DNA of 64,000 nt, taken from NCBI GenBank assembly GCA_016705955.1, contig JADJKO010000011.1:96325-160324 (forward strand), read 5' to 3'. The translations under genes were made by a program, and so were the position numbers. The notes beneath the pieces are model-generated. The model was given only the letters and a program-made list of their open reading frames with translations. It had not been told where the DNA came from and made no database searches. Positions within the stretch are counted from its first letter, which is position 1. Each line of letters starts with the position of its first letter. This stretch comes from Flavobacteriales bacterium. Lineage in GTDB: Bacteria > Bacteroidota > Bacteroidia > Flavobacteriales_F > PHOS-HE28. Below are positions 17,901-27,146 of the stretch, in pieces.

Positions 17901-18541
17901 ACCACTTTGCCGTCGCTCTGCAGCACAATGGACCAAACGGGCTGGTTCACGCCGACGCCGGGGTTGAACGAGGCGTCCAATGACCCATCGGCGTTCAGGC
18001 GTGCGATGCGCGCGCGCGCCGTGCCATTGTAGCTGGTGAAGTACCCTCCGATCAGCACCTTGCCATCCGGCTGTAGCGCGATCGAGAGAACGGAGTTGTT
18101 GGCCCCGGTGCCGGGGACGAACGAAAGGTCCAAGCTGCCATCGGGGTTCACACGCGCTACGCCATTCCTGGGGATGCCGTTGTACAAGCTGAACTCACCA
18201 GCGATCAACAGCTTGCCATCGGGTTGCCGCACGATGCCCACGATGTTGTAGTTCGTTCCCGTTCCGGGATCGAACGAGGTGTCGAGATCTCCGTTCGGAT
18301 GCACACGTGCCAGCTTTGTTCTGGGTGTGCCATTGTAGGTGCCGAATGAACCGCCAATGATGGACTTGCCATCGGGCTGCACCGCTACGGCCAGGACTTG
18401 TCCCGTCGCCCCATCACCGCTCCCGTACCCGGCATCAGTGGAATTGAAGGTGGCATCGATGGTGCCGGGCTGCGCGAACATAGCCATCGAGAAGAGGCCT
18501 GCGCTCAACAGCGTAAGGAAGGATCGTGGTCGGCTCGTCAT
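14915..18541 (-). CDS. Delta-60 repeat T9SS protein with the shared C-terminal module
   Basis: A 1208-aa exported protein. Signal peptide at 1-~23 (LLSAGLFSMAMFA). Residues ~45-780 contain 14 delta-60-type repeats of about 50 residues (for example LQPDGKVLIGGYFTSYNGT, then IARLNADGSLDASF), enough for two seven-bladed propellers. Residues ~785-1120 carry the module shared with five other genes here: a GGLRWAL/FEDENCDGIVNGGY region and two related half-domains (NVYQFWIYEPNGG..YNVRVRTRI..AWGSACRM, and KYQFRFRIPAE..YEVEVRAS..PWGKVCEV). It ends with a T9SS type A sorting domain (LYPNPNRGDQLFLS). It starts 24 bp after the PQQ-like gene, so it probably closes the transcript that begins with the sensor kinase at 23847. 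A surface-binding or structural role is inferred. Confidence 0.88.
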   Translation of the reverse strand: MTSRPRSFLTLLSAGLFSMAMFAQPGTIDATFNSTDAGYGSGDGATGQVLAVAVQPDGKSIIGGSFGTYNGTPRTKLARVHPNGDLDTSFDPGTGTNYNIVGIVRQPDGKLLIAGEFSLYNGIPRNGVARVNPDGSLDLSFVPGTGANNSVLSIALQPDGKVLIGGYFTSYNGTARARIARLNADGSLDASFNPGVGVNQPVWSIVLQSDGKVVVGGEFTSYNGVGRNYIARANADGSLDPSFAPVAGANSMVRGVALQTDGKVLIVGNFTTYNGTGRNRVARINSDGSLDGSFDPGTGANNFVFAVFQQADGRVLIGGSFSNVGGSTRNRLARFNTDGTLDGTYDPGAGVNGAVICMALQTDGMLLAGGNFAIPRNGLARFGTNGALDNGYNPSSGLGGGAQAMVVLPDGRILIGGNFNTVNGITRPRIARLFADGSVDGTFNAGTGPNSVIYAIVRQPDGKLLIGGNFTNYNGTARKGIARLNSDGALDTSFDPGAGVDNEVQAIVLQPDGKVVIGGVWNTVDLVPFRNIARLNSDGSLDLSFDPGTGANGYVRAMALQPDGKVLIAGDFQSYNNINRNYVARVNSDGSLDASFTIGSGASANILAMSLRTDGTILIGGWFTSFNGTPRNRIARLLPNGSNDASFAPGIGAENAVLSIKEQYDGKVLIGGYFISVNGVSRPRLARLNVNGSLDNSFDPGTGVPGTGYSGSITTMAVQSNGKVLISGSFTSYNGTGRNRLARVNAEPPCSTIVELEFSTDGGGLRWALHDAGSNAVVQSSPGYPGYYNPPASPDYTETTCLPDGEFYFVFEDENCDGIVNGGYIVRVGGKRVIDNRSNLNNGCPSQIAGNTGVNVPVGNDRLISASCDRLELRRGVNANCSDRLTADNTPNGTSGNVYQFWIYEPNGGLSIRYPANGPGSNQVSMAALPSLAEGTMYNVRVRTRIAPGQWRAWGSACRMRIDNTLGQCGAAALVDDLSNANHSCGKNITLPAGNSSGAANRVVCMPVTRYNNNCVNVQANKYQFRFRIPAENVVIVRNSNTNFTHMHTSDGFAECKTYEVEVRASFNSGSTWCRGGVDPVDDLTPWGKVCEVYTGGCDEEFVGNNHMLEAGRSEQSVGLYPNPNRGDQLFLSIDAIADGVHTVSVDIYDAFGKRVSARTIAVNPLGPGSGGFINTVLDLNGELATGLYMVHITAGDAVYTERLVIQK

Positions 18542-18565
18542 TGAAGGTCGGTATGGATCGGTTGA

Positions 18566-20143
18566 TCAATTGGTGCGGTACTGCATCACCTTCGGGTTGT
18601 CGAAACGGATGAAGCGATCACCAGTAACATCGAAACGCGGGCGGTAGCAACCACTGAGCGAACCCATGATCGCACCCGTGGCGGGATCGAAGCGGATGAA
18701 CTCGTTGCGGTCGTCCGCGGCCTTCCCGGTCCACACGATGAAGGCATCACCACGCATCTCGGTGAGGATGCACTTGCCGGTGTTGGTGGCGTACTTCAGT
18801 TTCAGGTCCGCATCCACTTGTGCGATGCCCTTCTCGCCCTCGATCATGAACGCATCGCCGAAGGCATAGAGCCATTTGGCGCCACCGATCGCCTTGCTGT
18901 TGTATTCCACCTGTTGCAGCACCTTGCCCGTGGCGGGATCGAAGGCGTAGAGGTTCTTCTCACCGCACGCGTAGATCCGCCCGGCCTTGTTCAGGATGCT
19001 GCACTCGCTCTTCTTGAAATTGTCCGACAACTCCATCGCCTCGGTGTTCCACATCGCCTTGCCGCTGCCGACCTCGTAGGCCCGTAGACTGGTGCTTCCC
19101 TCGAAGGTGTATTCCACTTTGTAGGTGCCATCGCCCACGCCGCCGTTCGCACTGGGAATGAACACTTCATTGCGCACCAGACCACCGAAGCGCGCGATCA
19201 GGTTGCCGCCTTCGAGCACGAGCTCCGAAACGATGTCGTCCTTCTTCAACTTGTCGGCTGTCCAGATCACCGCGCCGGTGGTGAGGTCCAGTTTCTTGAT
19301 GGTGCGTTCGCCTTTGCTGAAGTCGCAGATGTACACGCCGTCGGCGGCGGGTAGCGGCATGGCCGCACGACCGATCACCTGCTTTGCCTTCAGGCCCACG
19401 CTGGTCTCCGAATTATCGAAGGATGTGCTCCACAGCACCTTACCGCTCGCGAGGTCCAAGCACGTAATGCCCTCGTACACCACGAAGACACGACCGTAGC
19501 CCACGCTCACATCCAACAGCACCTCGCCATCATCAGCGGGCAGCATGTCGTAGATCATGTGCGCCACCACTTTGCCGGTGAAGTTGCTCTTCCAGCTGTG
19601 TCCGCCACTGGCCTGCACAGTGATGTTCAGGTCCGAACCACCCATGGCGCTCTTGATCTTCTTGTCGTCGTAGCTCAGACGCACGGTGGTGTGGCTCGCT
19701 TCGTCCATCACTTCGGCCTTGTTGATCCTCCTCGACACGAAGCCGCTGCGCCGGGCACCACTGCCGTCCTTGGTGCGCGCCGCGAGTTGCTCGCTGGCCA
19801 CCACGTTGCCGGTGCGGTAGTCCAAGTGTGTGATCTCCTGTGGTGCGTTCTTGTCCTTCTGCGTGATCACTTCGATGGTCTCCGTGTCGTGGTGCGCGAT
19901 CCAATCCTCGCACTTCTTCACGCCGTGTTTTTCCTTGAAGTTGTATTTCCACAGCGCCTTTCCGGTAGCGCCATCGAGCATTTCGATCTCCTCCATATCA
20001 CCGGCCACCACAAAGGCCAGGTCGGGCGAGACCGCGTTCCAGCGGGCGTCCACGGTGAATTTCGCTTCCCACACCTTGGGGAATTCCTTCTGGGCGAAGA
20101 GGAGGGAAGGGAGCAGTGCGAGCAGTAGAACGGAGTGGCGCAT
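18566..20143 (-). CDS. PQQ-like beta-propeller protein, secreted
   Basis: A 525-aa protein starting at the ATG at 20143, chosen because it opens a signal peptide (MRHSVLLLALLPSLLFAQ); an upstream in-frame start at 20167 only adds eight residues before it. The rest reads as repeated propeller strands of the PQQ/quinoprotein-like type: MLDGATGKALWKYN, CLDLASGKVLWSTS, KLDLTTGAVIWTADK, AYEVGSGKAMWNTEA, AFDPATGKVLQQVE. Such proteins may bind cofactors or act as scaffolds; no enzymatic domain is seen, so no reaction is assigned. There is no T9SS sorting tail, so a periplasmic location is most likely. It follows the LuxR regulator by 87 bp and precedes the delta-60 gene by 24 bp. Confidence 0.75.
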   Translation of the reverse strand: MRHSVLLLALLPSLLFAQKEFPKVWEAKFTVDARWNAVSPDLAFVVAGDMEEIEMLDGATGKALWKYNFKEKHGVKKCEDWIAHHDTETIEVITQKDKNAPQEITHLDYRTGNVVASEQLAARTKDGSGARRSGFVSRRINKAEVMDEASHTTVRLSYDDKKIKSAMGGSDLNITVQASGGHSWKSNFTGKVVAHMIYDMLPADDGEVLLDVSVGYGRVFVVYEGITCLDLASGKVLWSTSFDNSETSVGLKAKQVIGRAAMPLPAADGVYICDFSKGERTIKKLDLTTGAVIWTADKLKKDDIVSELVLEGGNLIARFGGLVRNEVFIPSANGGVGDGTYKVEYTFEGSTSLRAYEVGSGKAMWNTEAMELSDNFKKSECSILNKAGRIYACGEKNLYAFDPATGKVLQQVEYNSKAIGGAKWLYAFGDAFMIEGEKGIAQVDADLKLKYATNTGKCILTEMRGDAFIVWTGKAADDRNEFIRFDPATGAIMGSLSGCYRPRFDVTGDRFIRFDNPKVMQYRTN

Positions 20144-20230
20144 GGTGGGATGTTGTTGTGCCGCCAAAGGTTTCCCGATGGGCAGCGCGGCACAATACCA
20201 CTTTCATGCGACCATGTCGCGGATCCACGT

Positions 20231-20869
20231 CTAACGCGGGTAGAGCTTGTTCAGCGCATCGGTGCGCGAACTCACGTGCAGCTTATCGTAGAGGTTGCGC
20301 ACGTGGGTGCGCACAGTGTCGATGCTCAGTTGCAAACGGTCGGCGATCTCCTTGTAGCGGTAGCCGTTGGCGAGTTGATCCAGCACTTGGCGTTCACGTT
20401 CGGTGAGCAGTTCGAATTCCTTGGCCTGCTTGCGCGGTGCCGTGAAACTGGCCAGCACGCGGCGCGCGATCCCGGGGCTCATCGGCGACCCACCGGCGAG
20501 GACGGCCTTCACGGCATCCACCACTTGCGCTGGACGTGCGTCCTTCAACAGGTAACCCGTAGCACCGGCGCACAGCGCGTTGAAGAGGCTGTCGTCATCG
20601 TCCTGAACCGTACACACCAGTACCTGCGTAGCCGTATTCTTCTCCTTGATCAGCCGGGTGCATTCGATGCCGCTCATGCCCGGCAGGTTCAGGTCCATGA
20701 TCACCACATCGGGCCGCGTGTCCTTCTCCTGTTGCAGGTACGTCTCCGCATCGGCGAAGGCACCGCAAACCTCCATGCCGTCGTCGGCCGCAAGCGCATC
20801 ACCGAACGCTTCGCGCAGTATGCCATCGTCCTCCACGATCGCCACACGGATCTTCTTCACCTCACTCAT
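20231..20869 (-). CDS. NarL/LuxR-family response regulator
   Basis: The start ATG at 20869 gives MSEVKKIRVAIVEDDGILRE; the longer frame to 20890 adds only seven residues. Receiver domain at ~1-125 with acidic pair EDD, phospho-acceptor Asp in VVIMDLNLPGMSG, Thr in LVCTVQD and Lys in YLLKDARPAQ. LuxR-type HTH at ~145-212 (LTERERQVLDQLANGYRYKE, then VRTHVRNLYDKL). The start overlaps the 3' end of the histidine kinase gene (20862) by 8 bp, so the two are translationally coupled and surely a cognate pair. Likely targets are its own downstream genes (PQQ-like propeller and delta-60 protein), but no operator was identified. Confidence 0.9.
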   Translation of the reverse strand: MSEVKKIRVAIVEDDGILREAFGDALAADDGMEVCGAFADAETYLQQEKDTRPDVVIMDLNLPGMSGIECTRLIKEKNTATQVLVCTVQDDDDSLFNALCAGATGYLLKDARPAQVVDAVKAVLAGGSPMSPGIARRVLASFTAPRKQAKEFELLTERERQVLDQLANGYRYKEIADRLQLSIDTVRTHVRNLYDKLHVSSRTDALNKLYPR

Positions 20870-23847
20870 CCAGGCACGAAGATCGGCCAAAGACGCGAAC
20901 CACGGTGCCGCCGTCCGGACCCGGTACGCGTTCGAAGGTGGCCATCATTTCCTCGGCGCGCTCACGCATGTTCACGCTTCCATGTCCACTGCCTTGCGGA
21001 ACGGAGGTGATGATGCCACTGCCGTTATCCGAAACGCTGAAGGTGAAGCCCTCGTCATCGATCCGCCAGCTGACGGTGATCCGCTGTGCGCCGCTGTATT
21101 TCTTGGCGTTGTGCAAGGCTTCGCGTGCGATCAGGTAAAGGTTCCGGCGGAAGGAACCGCCAATGGTGCGTTCGGGGAGGGGCTTCGGGAATTCGAATAC
21201 GAGTAGCACATCATCGTTCTCGAAGAGGTCGTTCGCGAATTCGCGGATGCGGAGCAACAGTTGTTCGAGTGTGCCGCTTCGCGGATCGTTCATCCACACC
21301 ACGTCGCGCAGGTTGTCCAACAGTTCGGCGCTGATGTCGCCGACCTTCTCGAAGCGTTCCTCCGCATCGCTTACGCGTTTCGGTGAACGCGAGAGTGCCG
21401 CCATGCGTGCGAGGCCACTGCCCACATCATCGTGGATGTCCTTCGCGAGCCGCGTACGCATCCGCAGTTCCTTCATCTCCGCCTCCGCGATGCGCAATCG
21501 TGAGCGCATGCGTTTTCGGTAAGCCATCATCCAGAACCACGCGATCGATCCGAAGACGACCACCACCACGATCACGATGAACCACGGGCTGGCCCATAAG
21601 GGACGGACCACGCGGATCTCCAACACCGTGGCCATCAGTCCTTCCAGCCCATCGCCGTTGATCCCGATCACCTCCAACCGGAATTCACCGGCAGGCACGT
21701 TGTTCAGTTCGATGGGGTCCGATGCGGCGACCGAGATCCATTCATCGCGGTAGCCGATCATCCGCCATTTGCAGGTGTTGCGTTCCGGTGCCGTGAACTC
21801 GAGTACCGCGAGGTCGATGCGTAGCGTATTGCGCGGATACGGAAGCTCCACCCTGGTGCGGGGAAGCGCGAGCGTATCGTTCCCGCTTCGCAAGGCGCAT
21901 CACCTGCACGAGCGCCTTGTCGGCATCGCCCTGCACGGCTTGAGGAAGGAAGTGGGAAAACCCGTTCACGCCACCGAAGTACATCCGTCCGCTCGCCGAC
22001 CGGAAGAACGCGTTGCTGTTGAACTCCTTGCTCTGCAAGCCATCCGCCGTCGAGTAGTTGTGGAAGGTGAACGCACGCGGATCGAAATGGCTCAGGCCGT
22101 TGTTGGTGCTGATCCACCACGTGCCATCGCCGGCTTTCAGCATCCCGTAAAGGAATTGGTCCGGCAGGCCATCATGCACGGTGAAGTGCTGCACGATACG
22201 CAGGCTCTTCGCATCGATCCGGTACAGGCCATCGTTGGTGCAGACCCACAGGTGGTCGCCATCCGCCTTCAGGTCGAGCATCCGCACGGCCCGCTGTGGA
22301 TCAACAGTGGCATCGAAAGGCGATCGTACTTCGGCGCTATCGTTCCAGATGCGGATCGGCATCACATCGCTGGACAGCCAGTAGCGCCCAGCCGGATCCT
22401 GGAACATGGAGCGCGGCATGTTCCGCTGCTCCTCGACCGCCTTGGCCTCAGCTGTCATAGGCAACGTCCTGAACCGTACCGGACCCGGACCGGGGATCAA
22501 CAATGTCGGCGGTTGGCAAGGGGAAATGCGGAACAACGAACCATCCTTGCGGCGCATCATGCGATCACCGCAAGCAGCGGTGTAGCGGTGAACGACCTGC
22601 TCGGTCCTTGGATCCACACAGTGGATCCGCGGGCCGTCATTCAACCAGATCCTCCCTTCCGCATCGCGCAGCGGCACGCCATGGGTGGTGCCGCTTCCGA
22701 AGAGCTTCGGGTCGAGTGGAGCCGGGCCGAGCAGGTCGGTGCGTTCGTCAAAAAGCGCCAGACCTCCTTCGTGGAAACTCACCAGCACGCGGTGATCATC
22801 CCATTGTGCGAAGCCTCGCGTGAACCACGAGCGTGGTTCCCACGGCAACGCATGACCGGGCATCACCCGACCGAACTTGTTCTGTTGCGGCGCGATCCTG
22901 AACACCCCCTTGCCATCGGTTCCCACCCATGTGTTTCCTTGCCGATCGAAAGCGATGCACGTGATGTTGAGCGGGCGTTGTTCCGGTGGTAACAAGGGGT
23001 AGCGCATCGTCACCTCCAATGCTTCGTTCAGTGTGACCACGCCATAGCCCGAGATACCCAGCCACAGTGTGCCGTCGGGTGCGCGTTCCACCTCCTTGCG
23101 GCCCGGATGGTTGATCATGAGGAGGTTCAACGCAATAGGCAATGACCTCACATGCATGTCGGCATCCACCCGATACGCAGCCTTGTCACTGAAGAGCAGC
23201 CAGTCCTTGCCATGCCGGATCATGGTCATATCCCTTACCGACGGGTCGATCGGCAGGATGGTGATCGCACTTCGCGGGTCCGATGAATGCGAAACGACCA
23301 GGGTATCGGGAAGATTGAACTGCACCACGGTGGATCCATCATCCTCCACGCGCATGGTGTAGGAGTCGCGGTGCGATGATCGCCAGCGCTTCATGTCGGT
23401 CTTATCGATCCGCAGGAATTCGCGCAGCAATGGTGAATAGAACAGTGCTTGTTCCGTATCCACCCGCAGGGGTGTCCAGCAGCCGTCCGGCTCTCCGATA
23501 CGCTGGTGTTCGAAGCGCCCCGTGCGCGTGTCCAACCGGTCCAGCCCGGATCGCGTGCCCACCCACAAGTGGTTCGCATCGGCCACTGCCAGGCCCCAGA
23601 TGCGGTTGTTGGAGAGGCTGGTGCTATCGCGGCCATCGTGCTTGTGTACCACGAAGCGTTGCCCATCGAAACGCGCCAGACCATCACCAGTGCCCAACCA
23701 GATGAAGCCATCGCGGTCCTGCACCACGTGGTTCACCATGCTTTGCGGCAGGCCCTGGTCCACGTCGTAGCGCGACACCTCCACTTGTTGCGCGAGCGCA
23801 GTACACGGGCCGAAGAGCAGAAGAAGCGGGTGGAAGCGGGTACGCAC
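20862..23847 (-). CDS. Propeller-type sensor histidine kinase, one frameshift
   Basis: The GTG at 23847 opens a signal peptide (VRTRFHPLLLLFGPCTALAQ); the longer frame to 23895 would run into a terminator hairpin. Two-component-regulator propeller blades follow (DRDGFIWLGTGDGLARFDG, RQGNTWVGTDGKGVFRI, AGDGTWWISTNNGLSHFDP), then a Y_Y_Y-like domain, one transmembrane helix (WFIVIVVVVVFGSIAWFW), a HisKA_3 phospho-acceptor (AKDIHDDVGSGLARM) and a HATPase (EALHNAKKYSG, DNGSGI). The first frame derails after VMRLAKRE; one surplus C near 21895 separates it from the rest (RSGNDTLALPRTRVEL). The corrected length is 994 aa. The periplasmic propeller should sense an extracellular ligand, as in SusR-like sensors. 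Without correction the sensor and kinase halves are split. Confidence 0.82.
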
Positions 23848-23877
23848 TCGGTGCGAAGGTCGACCGTAGGGGTGGAA

Positions 23878-23913
23878 ACACGAAGCCCCGGCCAACCGGC
23901 CGGGGCTTCGTGT
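23878..23913 (-). terminator. Hairpin terminator of the 23932-26805 gene
   Basis: Perfect 16-bp stem ACACGAAGCCCCGGCC / GGCCGGGGCTTCGTGT with an AACC loop, 18 bp past the minus-strand stop and 31 bp before the kinase start at 23847. It separates the two transcripts. Confidence 0.75.
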
Positions 23914-23931
23914 TCGTTGTGTCTTCAGGTC

Positions 23932-26805
23932 CTACTTCTGGATCACCAGTCGTTGGGTGTACACGGCATCACCCGCAGTGATGTTCACCATGTACAAGCC
24001 GGTGGCCAGTTCGCCATTGAGTTCCAGCACGCTGTTGATGAAGCCATCCTGCACCGCCAGCGTACGTGCGCTCACGCGCTTGCCGAAGGTGTCATAGATG
24101 TCCACGCTTACGGTCTGCACACCCTCTTGGATCGCGTCGAGGCTCAAGTAGAGCTGATCGCCACGGTTCGGGTTGGGGTACATGTGCATGGCCGCACCAT
24201 CGTCAGTTGCCATGTTCTGGTTGCCACCTACAGCAGGAGGCGGGCAGGACGTGTATACCTCGCAGACCTTGCCCCAAGGGGTCAGATCGCCATACGGGTC
24301 ACCACCCACACACCACGAATAACCGTTGTCGAAGCTGGCGCGCACTTCCACCGTATAGGTCTTGCAGTTCGCGAAACCGGCTCCTGCGGTCATGTACTTG
24401 ACGTTGGTCGGGCTGTTCAGCACGATGGTCACCGCCTCGGCAGGGATGCGGAAGCGGAACTGGTACTTGTTGGCCGTTGAGTTCACGCAGTTGTTGTTGA
24501 AGCGCACGGCCGGCCATGCGACCACATGGTTCGCAAACCCATTGCCTTGGTTGCCCACAGGCAGGGTGATGGTCTTGCCGCAGCAATAGTTGGAGTTGCC
24601 CACTTCGTCCACAAGCCCGGACAGTTTGCACTGGCCGCGGGTGTTGTCGATCATCATGCGGCAGGCATTGCCCCACTCGCGCCATACGCCCGGACTGATG
24701 CGGGTGCGTACCCGCACATTGTACAGGGTACCTTCCACCAAGGATGGCAGATTGGCCATGCTCACCTGGTTGGATCCCGGACCGTTGGCAGGGTAGCGGA
24801 AGCTCAGGCTACCGTTGGGGTCGTAGAACCAGAACTGGTACACGTTTCCGCTGGTGCCGTTGGGGGTATTGTCGGCCGTGATCTTGTCCGAGCAGCTGTT
24901 CGGACCCACACCACGACGCAGGTCGAGGCGGTCGCAGCTAAAGGAGATCAAGCGGTCGTTGCCCATCGGCAGGCAGAAGCCCGGGGTTGCGCTCATGGTG
25001 CTTTCGTAGCTGGATCCAGCGGCGAAATCCCCGTAGTTGTTGCGGTTGTCGATGATCCGCTGTCCGGAGAGCATGCGCAAGGTGTAGCCACCCGTGAAAC
25101 CGCCAGTGACCATGCCATCACCGAAGGTGTCATACACATGCAGTTCGTAGCAGCCATCGGGCAAGCAGCAGGCAATGGGGTATATCGCATTGCCCGGATA
25201 AATACCGGGGCCACCACCACAAAGCGCGGCACCGCCACCGGCGGGTACCACCTCCCAGCTGGTCTCGCCTCCGAAAAAGTCCGTCTGCAATTCCATCACC
25301 AGGTCATTGGTGCAGGGTACGACGGGCGCACAACTCACCGTGAAGGTCCCGGAACCCGTGCTGCCGCTGTAGCCGGCCAAGCGGATCCAGTAGGAGGTCC
25401 CGCTCACGGTCGCAAAAGTGATGGTGCTCTGCAACCCACCGTCATCATCGTTACATACGATCTCCGATCCGCCGCAGGCATCCCAAGCGCTCAGGCCGGT
25501 GTCCATCGCGGTTCCTCCCACCGTGGTCACGGTGGTGGTACCAGTGCAACTGGCCACGTACTCATACCAGATGTCCTTGGTATCCGAATAGCAGCAGCTG
25601 GAGATATCGGTTCCCGTCGCCCCGGTATTGTCGAAGGGGCTGACCCCATCACCGATCACCGTGGCTAAAGCACAATCGTCATTGGGAGGTGCGCCGCCGG
25701 GAGTGAGGCAACCGGTGCAAGCGCCGTCCGAGGCAGCTTCACCAGCACAGTATGCATCCCAAGAGGTGGAACAGCAGTACGCGTCATAGCCGCACACAGA
25801 AGCCTCGCATCCGGCATCGCTCGGGAAACCAGGGGTCCCTTGGGCCATATCGCAATAGACGGGCGGAGCTGCCGAGCAGGTGACCGATCGCGTGGTGCAG
25901 AACGCATCCAGATCGCCGCAGGCGGCATCGGTGTGCGTATAGAAGCGGTGGTCACCGGAAGAAGCGGCCATAAAGACCACGGGCATGGTTCCTGCAGCCA
26001 GAGCCGTGGCGCCAGCTGCATCGCTGATGGTGATGTAGTAGCCGGGCTGATCGCTGGTAAAGGTGTAGCTGGTCCCACTGGTCAGGGTCACCATGGAATA
26101 CTCACCGGACCAACCGCACGTGGTGACGTCTTCCGGGCTGCCCGTGCAAGCTGGCACGTATGGGCTGAAAGGATATTGACCATTGATCGCCGTGAGGCAA
26201 CCGGCCGGGGGAGCCACCCTCGTAACCGAGATGTTGTCCAAGGCCCACCAATAATCCCAAGATCCAGCGTAATGGAAACGCACTTGCGCTGCGGCGCTGC
26301 CGCCCGTAGCGGCTGTGATATCCGTGCTATGCGTAACGGCAGGATTACCATAGCCTACTGATGTGGCGCCCAAGGAGTACACCGAGGTCCAAGCGGCACC
26401 GTCCCAAACGTCCACGCTAGCGACGGACCCACAACACACCCTGTATTGATGGTCGAACGCCAACGTGAAGAATCCTCCTGTTGAAGCATCGAAGGTCGGG
26501 GAGTAGAAGTATGCGTCGAGATTCGTTCCGCTTCCACATATGTCGCTATCGAACATGGCGAAATCGGCATCGAAGCCGACACCTGTGATCGTGCGAGCTC
26601 CCGGGTTGCCGTACACGGCCGCGCAACCAGAGGAGCCGTTGTCCACGATCGAGAAGCCTTCGGAACTGGCATTGCCCGTGAATGCTTCATCGAACAGGAC
26701 CTGTGCGTTAGCAAGGCCACTGAACAGGAGTGCTCCTCCCAGAAAGGCGGACTTGCGCCACCACGATGTTCGGTGTGGTGAGTTAGAGTTGCTTCTACAA
26801 TTCAT
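23932..26805 (-). CDS. Mosaic T9SS protein with jelly-roll, Cys-rich and PPC-like regions and the shared module
   Basis: The ATG at 26805 (MNCRSNSNSPHRTSWWRKSA) is preferred over 26883 because a signal peptide follows it (FLGGALLFSGLANA); length 957 aa. In order: a MAM/jelly-roll-like region (VLFDEAFTGN to WWALDNISV, ~35-205), a Cys-rich patch with CGYDAYCCSTSWDAYC (~345-385), a PPC-like domain (NDDCALATVIGDG to SGTFTVSCAP, ~400-525), a GDG-containing region (VYDTFGDGMVTGGFTGGY), the two half-domains of the shared module, and a T9SS type A tail (MYPNPNRGDQLYLS, ending RLVIQK). Extracellular or surface-attached; the substrate is unknown. Its copy of the module is clearly more diverged than the 14915/59668 and 36043/41265 pairs. 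Confidence 0.85.
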   Translation of the reverse strand: MNCRSNSNSPHRTSWWRKSAFLGGALLFSGLANAQVLFDEAFTGNASSEGFSIVDNGSSGCAAVYGNPGARTITGVGFDADFAMFDSDICGSGTNLDAYFYSPTFDASTGGFFTLAFDHQYRVCCGSVASVDVWDGAAWTSVYSLGATSVGYGNPAVTHSTDITAATGGSAAAQVRFHYAGSWDYWWALDNISVTRVAPPAGCLTAINGQYPFSPYVPACTGSPEDVTTCGWSGEYSMVTLTSGTSYTFTSDQPGYYITISDAAGATALAAGTMPVVFMAASSGDHRFYTHTDAACGDLDAFCTTRSVTCSAAPPVYCDMAQGTPGFPSDAGCEASVCGYDAYCCSTSWDAYCAGEAASDGACTGCLTPGGAPPNDDCALATVIGDGVSPFDNTGATGTDISSCCYSDTKDIWYEYVASCTGTTTVTTVGGTAMDTGLSAWDACGGSEIVCNDDDGGLQSTITFATVSGTSYWIRLAGYSGSTGSGTFTVSCAPVVPCTNDLVMELQTDFFGGETSWEVVPAGGGAALCGGGPGIYPGNAIYPIACCLPDGCYELHVYDTFGDGMVTGGFTGGYTLRMLSGQRIIDNRNNYGDFAAGSSYESTMSATPGFCLPMGNDRLISFSCDRLDLRRGVGPNSCSDKITADNTPNGTSGNVYQFWFYDPNGSLSFRYPANGPGSNQVSMANLPSLVEGTLYNVRVRTRISPGVWREWGNACRMMIDNTRGQCKLSGLVDEVGNSNYCCGKTITLPVGNQGNGFANHVVAWPAVRFNNNCVNSTANKYQFRFRIPAEAVTIVLNSPTNVKYMTAGAGFANCKTYTVEVRASFDNGYSWCVGGDPYGDLTPWGKVCEVYTSCPPPAVGGNQNMATDDGAAMHMYPNPNRGDQLYLSLDAIQEGVQTVSVDIYDTFGKRVSARTLAVQDGFINSVLELNGELATGLYMVNITAGDAVYTQRLVIQK

Positions 26806-27146
26806 GATCAATTGGTTTTGGTGAATGACTGTGGTCCAAGGACCTGTGACAAGGCTGTCGTTCACAGTGAGCGACGGAGCCAAAGTATCTTTTCAAACAA
26901 TTGATTGTTGGCATTCACACCATTTGGTGGTGAACGACCTTGGCCCATCCGGATCGGGGATCATTAGCACTCTGGTTCCCAGCGGATAGCGATGATCCTT
27001 ACGAAAGGAAAATGTGGAGAAAAGATCGATCCTTGGCCATGGGGCTCCAATGTTCCGGCATGGGCCATGGAACGATGGCCGAGGACGGAACGCGAGCGGG
27101 AACCATTCATCCGTTCGGGAAAGGGACCGCCGGGCAGGTACGGCGG
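26806..27146. other. Upstream region of the 23932-26805 gene
   Basis: About 340 bp, locally AT-richer near 26880-26930. On the minus strand it contains TTTGAAAAGATACTTTG, where TACTTTG is close to the Bacteroidota -7 motif, but no -33 element is spaced correctly, so no promoter is called. Nothing else recognised. Confidence 0.3.

Noticed and set aside
23449..24480. 343-codon plus-strand ORF spanning two minus-strand genes
   Set aside because: Crosses a perfect terminator hairpin and two real gene ends; composition is shadow-like.
26880..26905. Promoter TTTG..TACTTTG upstream of the 23932-26805 gene
   Set aside because: The two boxes are far too close for the Bacteroidota -33/-7 spacing, so no promoter is called.
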